DNA of 64,000 nucleotides, taken from contig JBBMOL010000096.1 of NCBI GenBank assembly GCA_037954665.1, positions 1,674,001-1,738,000 of the forward strand, read 5' to 3'. The notes below the pieces were generated by a model. That model was given only the letters and a program-made list of their open reading frames with translations, did no database searches and was not told the origin of the DNA. The DNA is from Laguncularia racemosa. Lineage: Eukaryota; Streptophyta; Magnoliopsida; Myrtales; Combretaceae. Below, piece by piece: positions 1 to 12,569 of the stretch (positions are counted from its first letter, which is position 1; the number at the start of each line of letters is the position of its first letter). A program made the translations under genes and the position numbers.

Positions 1-334
1 TTTCTTGTAGGTTTAGCTCTTACAATTTTCATATTATCCTGAAACAACACCAAACCTGCTATTCAAGAAGGGTAAAATCATAAAAAAAATTTAATGAGTT
101 TTACAATTCCATCACTGTTCATTATTCATTATTCTCTTGTATATGCGATGGAGTGAGGGCTAATATGGGAAAATGATGTAAGAATTTGTTTGATAGTGAC
201 CAGTCAAGGTGACTTTGACATTTAGTGACCGCCCAAGGATATCAATTTTTCTTGTAGAGAGATGAAAATCAAACCATGAAGTTGTAACGATTGTTAGCGT
301 TCATGAACTTTTGGTAAAACTTTATTATTCACAT

Positions 335-1507
335 CTAAGGATAGTACATCTTAACTGCATCTGCACTTATAAGGTCCTTCAAATCTGGACTATCTATTTG
401 AGTTAATATTAATGCCCCTCTTGATAATACCCTTTTTACATCATATGAACCTTCATAATTTGGAGTGAATTTGCCTCTTGAATCTTGTGCATTCAGTAAA
501 ACCTTCCTTAGTACTAAGTCACCTTCCTTAAAATGTCGTGGCCGCATTTTTTTGTTGAATGCTCGGGCCATCCTTTATTAGTAGCATTAGCCATGGCATA
601 ATGTTGTGAGTCTTCTTTCGTCGATCAAGTTTAATTGATCGGTCCTTTTCTTTACCCAATCAAATTCATCTAGTTGTGTCTTTGATAAAACCTAAAGGAC
701 GGGATTTCGACCTCGACTAGTAATACTGCCTCAACACCATATACCAGGGAATAGGGAGTGACTCTAGTAGATGTTCGAATAGAGGTTCTGTAGGCCATGA
801 GTGCGAAGGGTAACATCCCGTGCCAATCTTTGTAGGTGATGGTCATTTTCTCAATAATTCTCTTAATGTTTTTGTTAGCTGCTTCTACTACCACATTCAT
901 TTGAGGTTGGTATGGAGGTAAGTTTCTATGATTTATCTTAAATCATTGACATAATTCCATCATCAATTTGTTGTTGAGATTGGTGCCATTATCAGTGATG
1001 ATTGATTTGGGAACTCCATACCAAGCTATTATGTCTCTCTTCATGAATTGGACTACCACTCCTTTAGTGACATTGGCATATGATGAGGCTTCAACCCACT
1101 TGGTAAAATAATCAATAGCTACCAGTATAAACCTATCACCGTTTGATGCCTTTGGGATGATTGGTCCGATAATGTCGATTTCCCATATAGAGAGGCCATG
1201 GTGCAGAAAGTGAATGAAGCTCTTTAGGTGGAGCATTTATTTTGTTAGTGTAAACTAGGCACAAGTGGCAGTGCTTGACATATTTAATGCAGTCTGACTC
1301 CATTGTCGACCAATAGTAACCCATCCTCATGATTTTTTTAGCAAACACGTGTCCACTCATGTGGGGGCCATATACTCCTTCGTGTATTTCTTTCATTAGT
1401 TTATCTACCTCTTTTTTGTCCACACATCTCAACAACATGGTGTCAAATGACCTTCCATAAAGTATAGGCCCGCTTAGTAAGAAATGGCTTGCCAATCTTC
1501 TGAGCAT
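335..1507 (-). pseudogene. Integrase region of Tat/Ogre-like gypsy element
   Basis: Three minus-strand reading segments cover the integrase in order. The segment at 1136-1507 has the zinc-binding H-H-C-C region (HEGVYGPHMSGH, then HCHLC). 943-1236 has the catalytic core with the first Asp (EIDIIGPI) and the second Asp in ITDNGTN. 670-900 starts just after and keeps the Glu region (EAANKNIKR). 335-571 is the C-terminal domain (FKEGDLVLRKV), ending in a stop at 335. Frameshifts separate the segments, so no enzyme can be made. Integrases insert the cDNA of the element into the host genome. Confidence 0.9.
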
Positions 1508-1811
1508 TTTTTGGTCATTTCAAGGTATCTGCCCATTTGGAGGAATTTTTTTATATCATGGTACCAAGGCTTGTCATCTTGCATACCAGACAATAGGTAG
1601 ACCTACCTTCAATTTCTATCTTCAGTGACTAAACTTCGGTCCCTCCCGTTACTTGAATCATAGATGCTGGTGTGGCGAGGGCATATGTGAACTGATTTTA
1701 AGTCTTTAGGATGTATGTGAAGGTGACCACCCCTAATTCTTCTCTCAATTCTATCAAGTGTTGGTGGTATGGTACTACTTTATGGTCTTTAGTTTTGTAT
1801 TCTCCTCATGT

Positions 1812-2183
1812 CTATAATATGATAAGCGAAGAATCCCGGTATACATCCAACTCATGAATTTCCATATAGCAAGCCATTTTAAGAGTGAGGATGCATGCTT
1901 TATACTTTGCAATATTATTGATATATGGGAATGTGAGTCTCATTGCTACGAGGAACTGCATTCCTTTTAGAGATATCAACATTGCCCCAATTCCACATCC
2001 AAATACATTGGTAGCTCCGTCAAAATACATCTTCCATTTAGGATCCTTTTCTATCTTGGATTCTTTTTCTAACTCACCCTCCTCTATTAGTATATTTTCA
2101 TCTAGGAACCGAGCTTGTGATTCTCGGGAATCCCCTTCGATTAGGTACTCCACCAACTGATTTGCTAATATCTGCCCCTTCAT
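1812..2183 (-). pseudogene. RNase H region of gypsy element
   Basis: The minus-strand translation contains KMYFDGATNVFGCGIGAM, the start of a gypsy-type RNase H, followed by a segment ending DSSLII. The catalytic Glu normally found in a YEACI motif is Lys here (YKACILTL), so catalysis would be lost. In the element this enzyme removes RNA from the RNA-DNA hybrid. It lies directly after the reverse transcriptase in element order, separated from it by frame breaks. Confidence 0.85.
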
Positions 2184-2335
2184 CGAATTTTTAGTTATTT
2201 ATGTGACGTCAAATTTGATAAGAGCATTTGCCATTTGGAAATTCTTCCCAACAAAATAGGTTTCTCCGCTAAATATTTCAAAGGATCATGTTTCGTTAAT
2301 AGTTAGATGGGATAATAGAAAGTATACTGTCTTAG

Positions 2336-3586
2336 TCAATGCATGACCCAAACTAATGTGTAGCATGTTCTTTCTATTTCGGAATACTTTTGCTCCCCTT
2401 CTGTGAATTTCTTACTCAAATAGTATATGGACAGTATACACCCCATCAACTCGGGAAGTATCATGAGGTATAAGAATAAAGGCCTTCCCGATTTTGGGAC
2501 TACTAGAACCAGAGGGTTCATAAGATACTCTTTGATCTTCTTAAATGCCTCTTCGCATTCGTCATCCCATTCCACTATAGCATTCTTTTTTAGTAGCCGA
2601 AATAATGGGCGGCATTTATCCATGAGTTGTGAGATAAACCTATCTATGTAATTTAACCTTCCTAATAAACCTCTTACCTCTTTGATGGTACATGAAGAAG
2701 GCATTTCTAGTGTGGCTTTTACTTTATCAGGGTCAATTTTAATGCCTTCTCGACTTACAATGAACCTCAACAGCTTACCAGATGTGACCCCAAAGGTGCA
2801 TTTCTCTGGATTTAACTTCAACTAAAACTTTCTTAACCATTCGAATAGTTTCCGTAAGACAAACTCATGGCTTTCTCCTTCTTTAGATTTAGCTGCCATG
2901 TCGTTAACATATACTTCGACTTCTCGATGCATCATGTCATGACGTATTGCGACCATAGCTCTTTGATATGTTGCTCCAGCATTCTTTAAACTGAAATGCA
3001 TGATTTTATAAAAAAAAAAAGTTACCCCAAGTCATGATAAAAGTCGTCTTAGTTTTATCTTCTTCTATCATTTTTATCTTATTATATCCCGAGAAGCTGT
3101 TCATAAATGAGAAGAGATGACTTCCTGTGATATTGTCTACCAAGAGATCTATGTGAGGTAGAGGGAAGTTGTCTTTAAGTGTAGCTTGGTTCAAATCTCA
3201 GAAATCCATGCATGCCCATACTTTTCCATTTTTCTTTAAAATAGGAACTATGTTCGCTACCCATTCTGGATAGATCGATACTTCAATAAACCTAACTTCT
3301 AGCAGCTTCTTAACCTCCTCTTTGATCTTTAGTAAGATGTTAGGCCTAAATATTCTTAACTTTTTTTTTTAGGTTTGACATCTTCTCTTGTAGGCAGCTT
3401 GTGAACCACTATTGATTGGTCAAGTCCCAATATGTCTCCATATGACCAGGCAAACACATCCGCATATTCTGTTAGCAACTTAGTTATCTCGTGCTTTTGC
3501 TCATCACACAAATTACCTCCAATCTTAAGGTTTTTGGGCTCTTCTTTGATTCCTGGATTGACTATCTCCATTAGCTCATCAATCAA
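2336..3586 (-). pseudogene. Reverse transcriptase of gypsy element, active site mutated
   Basis: Segments at 3356-3586 (linker, DQSIVVHKLPTRED), 3006-3194 (LKDNFPLPHIDLLVD, the palm start) and 2336-2821 (LNPEKCTFGVTSGK, thumb and connection, then the primer side of RNase H) cover the domain. The usual YVDD active site reads YVND at 2900-2911, replacing one of the metal-binding Asp residues with Asn. Stops and frameshifts lie between segments. Related Tat elements read EVEVYVDDM at this place, so the position of the motif is secure. Confidence 0.88.
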
Positions 3587-4463
3587 AACTCTACTTTGTT
3601 CTTATTTTTGCTAACTCTCCTGTACTGCTTCATAGTCATTAATATCATTTTCGATACTGACTCAGCAATGTTGGAAGCGATATCAATATTTTCATTATTT
3701 ACATATGTGAGATATCCCTAGCGTTCATCAAGAATATCAAATATGTGTAGAAAATGAAGTGAAAGTATATAAGTAAAGGAAAAAAGCATAATTGAAATAA
3801 CTTGTAATTTTATTGCTCAACATCGTCGAAGAGTCTTATTGAACAATGATGGATGTAAACATAAAAAAAAATCCTAATTATGATTGCTCCCTATTCTAAA
3901 GCAGACCTAGTACTATTAAGAGGATAGGAAAACCAATTATTAAGTGCTGGAGATAGGCTAGAGATGTGAGGAGCCTAAGTCTCTATTAATTAGTCATCGT
4001 TGTTAAAGTTGGCTTGGATTGCCCCCGGATCTTGAGTGCTAATCGGTCGAGAAAAAATCTGTCAAAGGAGTGAAAAATCCATCTAAGTATCATATAGTCT
4101 CTCTCCCCTTCTGCCCTTAATGCACCTTACTTGAATCTCTTCTCTTAAAGTAGGAATATACCCTAACCTGAACGTCCCCTGCTATCCTTTCTTGAATCAA
4201 GGCCTCACTTCGCTCGTTTCTTCTTTAATGACCATGTATACTTCATCAAATATTTGGAGCCTAAAGTTTTCAAGGCCATCTTCCCCAATGTAGGGTATAG
4301 TCATTTCCTTATAGATGGCGTAGTCTTGCTCACCTAGCACGATGACTATTTGGCCATTTAATATGAATTTGACCTTTTAGTGAAGGTTCGAAGGTATGGC
4401 TCCTGCTGTGTATATCTAAGGTCTCCCTAGTAATAGATTAAAAGACCTTGGGATGTCAAGGAC

Positions 4464-5234
4464 TTAGAATGAGATATTGAAAATTTGCGAGCCGATCTCT
4501 ACTGGCAGGCCAATCTCTCCCACGATTTCCCTCTTAGAACCGTCAAAGGCCTTGACTACTATTAAGCTTGGCTTAATGTTGCTCATATTGACCCCTAGCA
4601 AGTCGAGGGTAGCTAAAGGGCATACATTAAGAGAAGATTTATTGTCTATGAGGACCCGAGATACTATTATATTGTTGCATTTTACCACTATAAAAAGTGG
4701 CTTGGTGTGCTGGTCTCCATCTTCTCCCAACTCCTTAGGCGAGAAGGATATATGATCCATGGTAAAGATCGAGTCTGTGATGTGACTCAATTTTTCTATT
4801 GCAATTCCCTCTAGCACCTTGACTTGTCCGAGCACTTTGAAGAGTGCCTCTCGATGGGGTTCAAATGTCATAAGAAAGCCCATGAGTGATATTTGGACCG
4901 GGACTTTAGTGAGTTATTCCATGATCTTATACTCACTTGATTTAATCATCTTTATAAACGTAGGACATCCTTCTTCCTATTCCTTTTCTATCTCAGCGAC
5001 GGGCTCCTTAATAGAGACCCTGTTTTTAGGATCGTAGATTCTTCCTAAGTGAGTGATCCCTCCTATAATTGAAGCTTTCTCTCGATTAACAGCTTGATAG
5101 TCAAGTGGTGCCGCCTTATATTTCTTTGGAGAGATTGGGACATGGAACACATACTTCTTCTTTAGGACCTTTACCCCTGTTTCTGGTTCCTCGTAACATT
5201 TTATAACTACTGGTTTTGGGTTAAATTCGATCAT
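4464..5234 (-). pseudogene. Aspartic protease region of gypsy element
   Basis: The minus-strand translation of 4464-4883 has VLIDNKSSLNVCPL. This is the retropepsin-like active site, which in Tat-type elements usually reads DNGS; here Gly has become Lys. A hydrophobic run followed by GLPVEIGSQIF fits the second half of the fold. The upstream segment 4977-5234 is the gag-protease linker and has no motif I recognise. The stretch 3587-4463 continues this region in broken frames. Confidence 0.75.
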
Positions 5235-5799
5235 ATTTACATATTTATCTTTCCAGTCTAACCAGTTGTCTTCCTCTTCGAATTTGAGCCCTTAACCAAT
5301 AGACGGCCCATAGACCATTGGTGTGAATGAGTAATCCACCAAATATTTGAACTTTCCGAATGATTCGCCCAAAGTGTCAACTGTTAGATCTCCAGCTAAC
5401 CACCTCTTTCTTAAATCCCTTTGTGTGTGACTCTTGTGTGGCTTGGGAGCTTTGTTCTTGCTCTTTCCTTCTTTAGATGGCTAGTAGATAGCAGGCTCAA
5501 CCTGAGTTTTTTTCCTTTAGGATCATGCACTGTAAATGGCCTACGTGTTACATTATTTGTTTTCCTATTTATTTTGCTAGGGCAAAGAGTTCTTTTAGTC
5601 TAGGTTCTAGCCCTTCAACTGTGATCATGTTGATCGTAGGACTGCAATTGGGTAGTGGATTGTTGTTGACGTTTAGGGTTAGTGCATTGATGAAATCTAA
5701 CTATACTATTCTTGCATCGATCAAATCTTAGATTTTGTTCTGAAGTCTTCAACGCTTGTTAGTGGAGTGTCCTTCTTGCCACATATGATACTCACATTT

Positions 5800-7070
5800 G
5801 AGGCTAGGGTTGAAATTCCTTGGCCTATATCGGTCGTTAGGGATCTCGAAGCTAATCAGATTATCTACTCATAACCGAGCAAAAACATGGCTGAGTGGGA
5901 TAGGCATTAGAGTGAACTGTCTTGGAGCTCTGGTAACTTGGGTCTGATTTACTAGTGATTATTAGATTGGGGTGGTCGTTGTCTGGAAAGTCATGTGAGG
6001 CCCCGGTCTACTATTCCTGCTACCATATTGATCGTGGCTTCTTTACCTTTATTATTCCCCACGAGTCTTGGGGATGATTCAATTCTAAGAGAGTCGGTAG
6101 TTTAGAGTTTTTCGGATGTAATGGCATTCTCTATCCTAAATCCCGCTGCCACTACTTCTATGAAACTATATGAGGTCTATCCCACCAAATGTGTGAAATA
6201 AGGTTTCTCCAATGTATTGGTGAAGATGAAAGTTAGCTCTTTCTCGAAGATTGGAGTGGAAACCCTAGCAGCTTGAGCTCACCAACACTGAGCATATTCT
6301 TTGAAGGATTCGTTGTGCTTCTTTCGAAGGCTCCCTAAATCCAGCACCGAAGGGGCAACTTAGATGTTGAATTTGTATTGCTCATAAAACGCATAGGTCA
6401 ATTTATCCCATGTGTTGACTCGGTTGAGATCTAATTGTGCATACTATAATAGAGCAGGGCCTATGAGGCTATCCTGAAAGGTTTGGACCATGAGCTGGTT
6501 GTATTGTGCGTATTTACTCATTTTCCGCACATATAGCCTTGTGTGCATCTTAGGAAAATTGGTGTCGTTATATTTCTCAAACTCCGGTACCCTAAATTTT
6601 TCTAGATAAGCATCTAGCTCATATACCATTAGGTCCATGATGTCAATTTGATCAAAACTATTGGGACCCTCCAAAGTCTTTATCTTTTCAGCCAGTTGCT
6701 AGAAAAGTTTCCTCTCTATTTCTTTCTGCCTATCTTCCATTTCCCTCTTTATGTCATTTGAAGTTGGCCCCATATTGATCATCATTTTTTGTTCATACTC
6801 AAATGCAGGGTTGAGTCGGGAGTTGATTTCCTCATATTCTGGTGGCTGGATTTCCACCACCTTTCCCTTTTTAGCCCCTAAATGTTCCTCTTGAGCAAGC
6901 TGGGTGGCGCGAAGGAGACCAATGCTCTCGGTCAAGAAACAAACTTATGTGGTCAATTGTTGGACTGTTTGTTCCAATGATACAATCCTTAGATTGGGGG
7001 AGGTGTCAGTGTTGCTGCTATTGCTGTTGTTGACATGACTGTTGCTGTTGTTGTTGCTAATGCTAGCCAT
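5800..7070 (-). pseudogene. Gag of gypsy element, broken
   Basis: A minus-strand ATG at 7068-7070 opens an Asn/Ser-rich N-terminus, interrupted by a stop and then continuing at 6935 with TESIGLLRATQLAQEEH. The capsid-like part at 6444-6674 contains KFRVPEFEKYNDTNFPKMH, matching the start of the retrotransposon gag capsid domain in which related elements read PDFKKYDGT. At least four in-frame stops follow. Gag packages element RNA; this copy cannot. Confidence 0.8.
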
Positions 7071-7364
7071 TTTAGTCCTAGAGCGGGTGTTGATTGGACT
7101 TCTCGAAGGGTTTTGTTATTTAGGAGCTATCTTTGATACCTGGAAAGTTAGACTTGATTTCTATTAGCAAACATTTATTTATCATTTTGTTTATTTATAT
7201 ATAAAAAAATGAATGGGTATGATGCATGTATCACATACAGATGCAAAAGAACAAGCACTTAATTAACGATGTAATAATACTGGAATTTTATTAATATTGT
7301 AAACTTTGGAGTTCAATGCTTTATTGAAAACATAAGAAAGAAATACTATGATCTAATTTCTCCT

Positions 7365-8892
7365 AACTTCTGAGCTTCCTCTTCTTTAGTTGGGTAGGCG
7401 TTAAATCTTTCTTTTTCCTCGTAGCATCCATGGCAGCTTCCAGTGTTTTAACCCTTACCTGGGTTTTGCTTAGCTAGGCTTCAAGTGCTTTGTTCCTGTG
7501 ATTAGATTCCTTGAATCTATTCTTCCATACGTCTTTCTTGCTTTCTGTGGTTTCAAAATAGACTTCCATCCGAGCCCTCACCTATTCCATGTAAGTTTTC
7601 ATTTCTAGGCTTGGGTCGCTTAGTGTAGGCTGAGTGATATCAGAAGCATGGTACATCCTTTCCCCCATCTTATATAATTGATTGATGATAAAATCTCCGG
7701 TAGCTCGATGTTTTCCCACTTCACCATCCAATTCCCCAAGGTTGATATTAGGGCTCTCAAATCGGGGCTCCCATAGGGCCTTTACCTGTGCTAACTTGGC
7801 GATCTTATTAGCTACTAACATGTTTAAGTCCTAAAATTCAACCGTAACCCTTTCTAATGAGGGCCTGTGAACTATTTCCTAGATGGTGCCAAACTGACAA
7901 ACCATTGAATTTGGATGATAGCCTGTGCACCAATTAAGCCTAATCAATGGAACGGTTCTACACATTAGAATAATCTTACTACAGCAACTCCATCTAGCAG
8001 TCCACATAATGTCTTCAACACTAAAACCCTCGAACACTTCAACCTAACTATGGCTGGGAAGGTTCTCTAGCAACTTCATCCTTTCTGCACATGAATCTAC
8101 GAGGTCCACCTATTGAGCTAGCGACTTTCTAACCATGTTCAACCCAAAATATTTGAGGTGACTTACAAACCAGATCAGAATAAGGTTAATATTTGAGCGA
8201 AGGATTCCATGTCCCTTTTTCTTTACAAAATTTAAATTTCGGATCTGCTCGACTAAAAGAGCCAGGATGTAAGACTTTCCTTCCAAGAATTGAAATACCA
8301 ATTCTACAACTCTATAATGAATGTAAAAGAGCCCAATAGGAAAAAGGATAGTTGCAAATGTTGTTAAGATAAAAAAATAAACCCATCTTTGTTTGTTATT
8401 TTTAAGGTCTCCACATAAGATATCCTTCTTACTTCCATCATCGTATCGTGCTACAAACCAAGTCTCTAATTCATCCATTCGAAGACAGTACCCATTGCTA
8501 TTTTCTAATGTTCGATTGATTACTGCTCTATGAACCCCCAAAAGTTTGCTGAATATGTTGGTTGGCTCAGCCTCTAAATCTGGCACATATATCTTATTGG
8601 AAAGTGAAGGGAATGAAGAAGCTGAGTATACTCTTCTATAGTTAGGGTGATCTCATGTGGCCTGATAAAGAAAGCCACGGGCTCTAGCTCCTAGAAGTGT
8701 AACACAACCCGAATCAAAGGTAAGTTGACATCCACTTTCATCAGTGAAAAGATGGGCCCTATTCTGTCTTAGATGAAAGTTTGCTCTTCAGAACTGTAGA
8801 GTGAGCCAATGGTCCAGCACCTACTTAGGATCTAGAGGCTTGCAAACACGAATCTCTTTGAGAAGAAGACGGTTAATTACAGTGCTAGCCAT
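7365..8892 (-). pseudogene. ORF1 upstream of gag, DUF7745-like
   Basis: A minus-strand ATG at 8890-8892 begins a reading frame with a few stops. The best segment, 8110-8586, has 158 residues with a Trp/Phe-rich helical stretch (FATILFPIGLFYIHY) and then LNFVKKKGHG. This resembles DUF7745 proteins, which in plants are found next to gag of Tat/Ogre-like elements. The C-terminal part (7582-7821 and on to about 7365) is Lys/Glu-rich and could form a coiled coil. No function is established for this ORF; the family call is from memory of the pattern. Confidence 0.6.
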
Positions 8893-9455
8893 CTAATAGA
8901 GTTACAAAATGAAAATTTCTAGTTACAAACAAATATTTTACAAAACAAATACATAATTACCATGATAAAAAAAAAAAATTACAGGGAATGTTTACAAAAA
9001 GGAAATTGCATCCAAACTCTAAAGTGCAAAAGAAAACATTTTACAAGATACTACATCATTAATTATTTGTCAGTTCATGATCTCATGTACGCAAAGAGGT
9101 AGGTTCTAAAGGTTTCCAAGCTCTATAGCCTCTCACATTTTCAAAAAAATGGATCTTGGGTCATATCGAAGCATTGGGTGGGATAGCCTAATCAACCTTG
9201 AGCGGTGATTACTTCACTTTGCCCGGAACCTACACAATGGCTCCCCGTTCTAGGGTCCTAAATGGCCTAGGTCCGACCATGTCTAATCACACAATCATAT
9301 GTATGAAAACTCAATAAAGGCTAAATTTATCAAATCCCTAGGTCATGAGAAAATACAAGCATTAGCACAAACAATATTTTATAGAAAGAATGCCAATTAA
9401 AGATATCTAAAATAAATTATAATTTCATAAGGCTTAGGTGGCTAACCCACTAAAA
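8893..9455 (-). other. Untranslated leader of gypsy element
   Basis: The 560 bases between ORF1 and the primer site hold no reading frame of note. They fit a leader that would carry the packaging signal. Confidence 0.5.
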
Positions 9456-9474
9456 CTCCCCAACGAAGTCTCCA
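9456..9474 (-). other. Primer binding site, Arg-tRNA-like
   Basis: On the minus strand this reads TGGAGACTTCGTTGGGGAG. From memory, Ogre-type elements use a site complementary to the 3' end of an Arg tRNA (TGGCGACTCCGCTGGGGA). About 14-15 positions agree and the site is 3 bases inside the LTR edge, as expected. Confidence 0.6.
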
Positions 9475-9477
9475 TCG

Positions 9478-10868
9478 TGTTATGTCTAATTTAAAATTTT
9501 TATTATTTTCCTAATTCGACTCACATTAGATCCTATGCCCATTTAATACAAACCCTCGACTTGAACTAGAAAAAAAATTTTGATTTTCATCATTTATTTG
9601 GAGTTGCCAAATAATACCAATTAATATAATAATAATAATGTTAATAACAGTAAGGACACCACTTACTTAGACGCGAGTCGAATGGAGCCGGGTCGGGTCA
9701 GATTCGGGTTGGAACTTGGGTTGGGTCACGCACATGAGCAGTAGCTAGAACCTCCGTCAACAGCTATATCCGGCGGTTGTTGAAGCATTGGGAAGTGTTG
9801 GCCTAGCTACACAACGCCCAGATCTCTTTGAGTTACAGTGCTTGAGTGCTCATCGATGACCACTATCCACCCTCTTTAGCCCGATCGATTTACAAGCGAT
9901 TAAAGGTGAAGGAGGGGTTTTTCTTAATCTACATGGCTTAAGGAACCTATTAATACCTATACTTGGCTTCGAGCTTGTGCTTGTGAAGAGGAAATTTAGA
10001 GAGAAGGTGGAGCTGTGGTAGCTTTGTTAGAGAGAGAAAGCTTCAGCCAAGGCTTATGAGTGTGTGCTTTTTGGTGATTCTTCATTCTCTACCGTGTTCA
10101 CGAAGCTGAGCTCTATTTATAAGCTCGCGAAGATCAACTTGATAAGCTCGAATTAAGCTCGCGGTTGAGACCCATTTTTATTCGTTTGAGATTCGAATTA
10201 ATCTCAAAAATTCGATGCTAATCTATTAGATTAAGTTCGCTTTTGTGAATTATTAAATTTATTTTTGTTATAATCTAAAAATATTTAAAAAATTGTTTAA
10301 GCATGCTCGGATTTGCTCTGGCTTCTTCTCCCTTCTATTTCGCAGTTGTTGGCTTACTAGAGAAGATGGTCACATGCGTCGCACGTGATTTTTGCCAATC
10401 AATGAGACGCTGCCACGTGGCACCCCATTCTTGGCCAAAAGAAAAAAATTCTGGAGTGCATCCTAGGAGTTTTGAACTCATGACCTTTAGCATCCTTTGC
10501 TTATTTGGATGCATGGGTAGACTAGCCAAGCTGGCCCTTTTCTCATTTATTTTATGTAATCAATTTGTATTTAAGCTATCATCCTTATTTAATTTTCTAA
10601 TAATTTGAAATTCCAAAGCTTGATTTAGAGACCCATATTTTAATCTTGAAAATTTTATTAATATTATTTTTTGTTACTTGTTATTACTATATTTTTTAAA
10701 TTATTTTATTATTTTTTTTATTTTATTTCTTATTATTATTTCTATCTTGTTATTCTTCCTTTGATTTTCATTATCTTGTAAACCAGGCTTCTATTTATTA
10801 TTATTATTTTTTATTATTTATTTATTATTATATAAATTTAAATGGGAGGCAAAAATGAGGTGTCTACA
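9478..10868 (-). repeat. 5' LTR of the Tat/Ogre-like gypsy element
   Basis: The minus-strand LTR begins TGTAGACACCTCATTTTTG at 10868 and ends at 9478, giving a TG...CA repeat of about 1391 bases. The same start (TGTAAACACCCC) and the same end motif with CTCGACTTGAACTAG occur in the 2 kb solo LTRs at 24376 and 45077, so all three belong to one superfamily. A degenerate pol III B-box-like motif is near 10470. Only this LTR is in the window. Confidence 0.8.
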
Positions 10869-11270
10869 ATTAGTATACATTTTACAACTTCGAATATTTC
10901 ATAACATTTAACAATTGTCTAAGAAAATTGACATTCAAAACAATTTCTCAATAAATGACAAAATTACAAGTACATATACAGAATATCAAGCATCCCCTTT
11001 ATGTCATGTATTTAAATAAACTGGATAAAGTAGTGGAGGATTCACCTAAGCTACAAAAGAGAAAAGGCTAATGTTAGCATCATAAATGCAATGCTGAACG
11101 TGATGAAATATATATTGGTATCCATTAGTTATCATTATTGCGTCGATGTGGGTATGTTCTTCTATTATGCCCCCCCACAAAGTCCACATGTGATTTGATC
11201 TAGACGCTCCCTAATGTCCATCTCCATGTGGTATCTTTTCCGCCTCAACTCTTTCTTCTTCCATATGAGG
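10869..11270 (-). pseudogene. MULE-1 fragment, 3' part with zinc knuckle region
   Basis: This sequence matches 53448-53900 of MULE-2 closely, including the TACATTTTACAACTTCGAA stretch. It is the 3' part of a Mutator-like transposase gene on the minus strand. It is cut on the left by the gypsy LTR at 10868 and on the right by the gypsy element at 11271; TGAGG at 11266-11270 is the left copy of that element's target duplication. Confidence 0.8.
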
Positions 11271-11963
11271 TGATGTGTGTAACCCTAGGTATGTTAAACC
11301 TAAAACCCCAATGATGCTAGTTAGTTTCAATTACCCCGAGGATCGTCTTGAATCAGCAATGCGTAACTAGACCCCAATCAAACCCGTTAACTATAACCTA
11401 AGTTATCAAAAGTTATTACTAAATTCGGTTAAGAATCCTATGGAAAACTTCTTTTGCGAAAGAACAAAAAGAGGTACTTCTTATCTTACGAAAAAGATGT
11501 GTTTTCATATATCAAAGTTAAGATGTTCTTCATAGCCAGCCCTTGCACGACTTATATAGAGTCATACAAGAATATGGAAAACCTAAGTTGCCTAATCTAT
11601 TTGTTTCCTTATCCTCATGTAACTGAGTAGGTAACTAAATAATATAAATTACAAACCAAAAAAATACTAAAAAATATAACAATAAACCCGCAAATTCTCT
11701 TTCTTATTTCGGTTCAATATATAATATTTCTTATTCTAGAACTTCGAATCCTTGCTTTTTCTTCTATGGAAACATGAATTACATTAATAGGTGTTGATCC
11801 TCCTTTCATGTAATTTGATTCCTTGGCTTGTAGGTCCATAACCAGTCCTTGTAGAACATCATTCATCCTCTTTGCTCTAGCTCGAGTCATTGGTCCTCCA
11901 ATTCCTTGCAATGGATCTTAAGTCCTTGGTTCTGTCTTCTTAAGTGCTAGATGATCCTCATCA
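11271..11963 (-). repeat. 3' LTR of gypsy element, containing the pol tail
   Basis: It starts TGATGTGTG and ends CATCA, and matches 15137-15832. On the minus strand, 11714-11911 reads GGPMTRARAKRMNDVL, the tail of pol in several plant gypsy lineages, so the polyprotein reading frame ran into the LTR as is common there. Confidence 0.92.
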
Positions 11964-12059
11964 TTCCCTCCTTCCTCGAAAAGATTCGTCCTCGAATCAC
12001 TTGCATTATAAAAAGTAAGATCAGAAACATTAAAAGTGCACTTACATTTCCATAATGAC

Positions 12060-12300
12060 TCAACAAATCAATCTTGTAGGTGTTGTCATTGATGCACTCC
12101 AAGACTTGGAAAGGTCCATCTCCTCTAGGATGTAATTTAGGCTTTTGTTACGATGCAAATCTTTCTTTTCTCAAATGCACCCAAACCTTTTCTCCTGGAT
12201 GAAATATGGTTTTAATACGTCCCTTTGGTATTGGCCACTCCTGGATCACATCTAATTTCTTCTCATCCACGACTATACCATCTATACTTGTCATAAAGCC
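12060..12300 (-). pseudogene. Reverse transcriptase scrap fused to integrase C-terminus
   Basis: On the minus strand the reading frame gives VDEKKLDVIQEWPIPKG, which belongs to the reverse transcriptase thumb region (related elements read AIQEWPTPK). It is followed within a few residues by FHPGEKVWVHLRKERF, the integrase C-terminal domain, and after a stop by HPRGDGPFQVLE and NDNTYKIDL. More than 2 kb of pol that should lie between them is absent, so this is an internal deletion joint near 12230. Confidence 0.85.
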
Positions 12301-12569
12301 AAAAGAAAACACCATACTAGGCAACGAAAGGTTAGTGTCAGTATAAGTAAAATAAACATCCTTATACATAAGTACAAGTAGTTGTTTCCTCGCCAACATT
12401 TCACTCTTAACCTCACTTTTTCTGGTAATTTTCTCTCCTCTCAGTGTTTCAGACTCTCTTCCCTCATGGCTCACTAGTGTTTGTCTCACTTTCTTTTCTT
12501 TTTTTTCCTCCCTTCTCTCGCACACTCTCGTGTTTCGCTGTAACTTCTTTAGCAATTTTCACTTGATCC

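Larger units (their letters stand above)
1..10868 (-). mobile_element. Ty3/gypsy element, Tat/Ogre-like, degenerate, 3' LTR outside window
   Basis: Read on the minus strand the order is 5' LTR (9478-10868), primer site, an extra ORF1, gag, protease, reverse transcriptase, RNase H, integrase. That order with an added gene before gag is known for the Tat/Ogre lineage of plant Ty3/gypsy elements; the lineage call is an inference from motifs. All coding parts carry stops and frameshifts. Positions 1-334 lie past the integrase end and should be the 3' untranslated part; I see no LTR end there, so the 3' LTR and the matching target duplication are outside the window. The 5' LTR ends exactly against MULE sequence at 10869. 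Confidence 0.9.
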
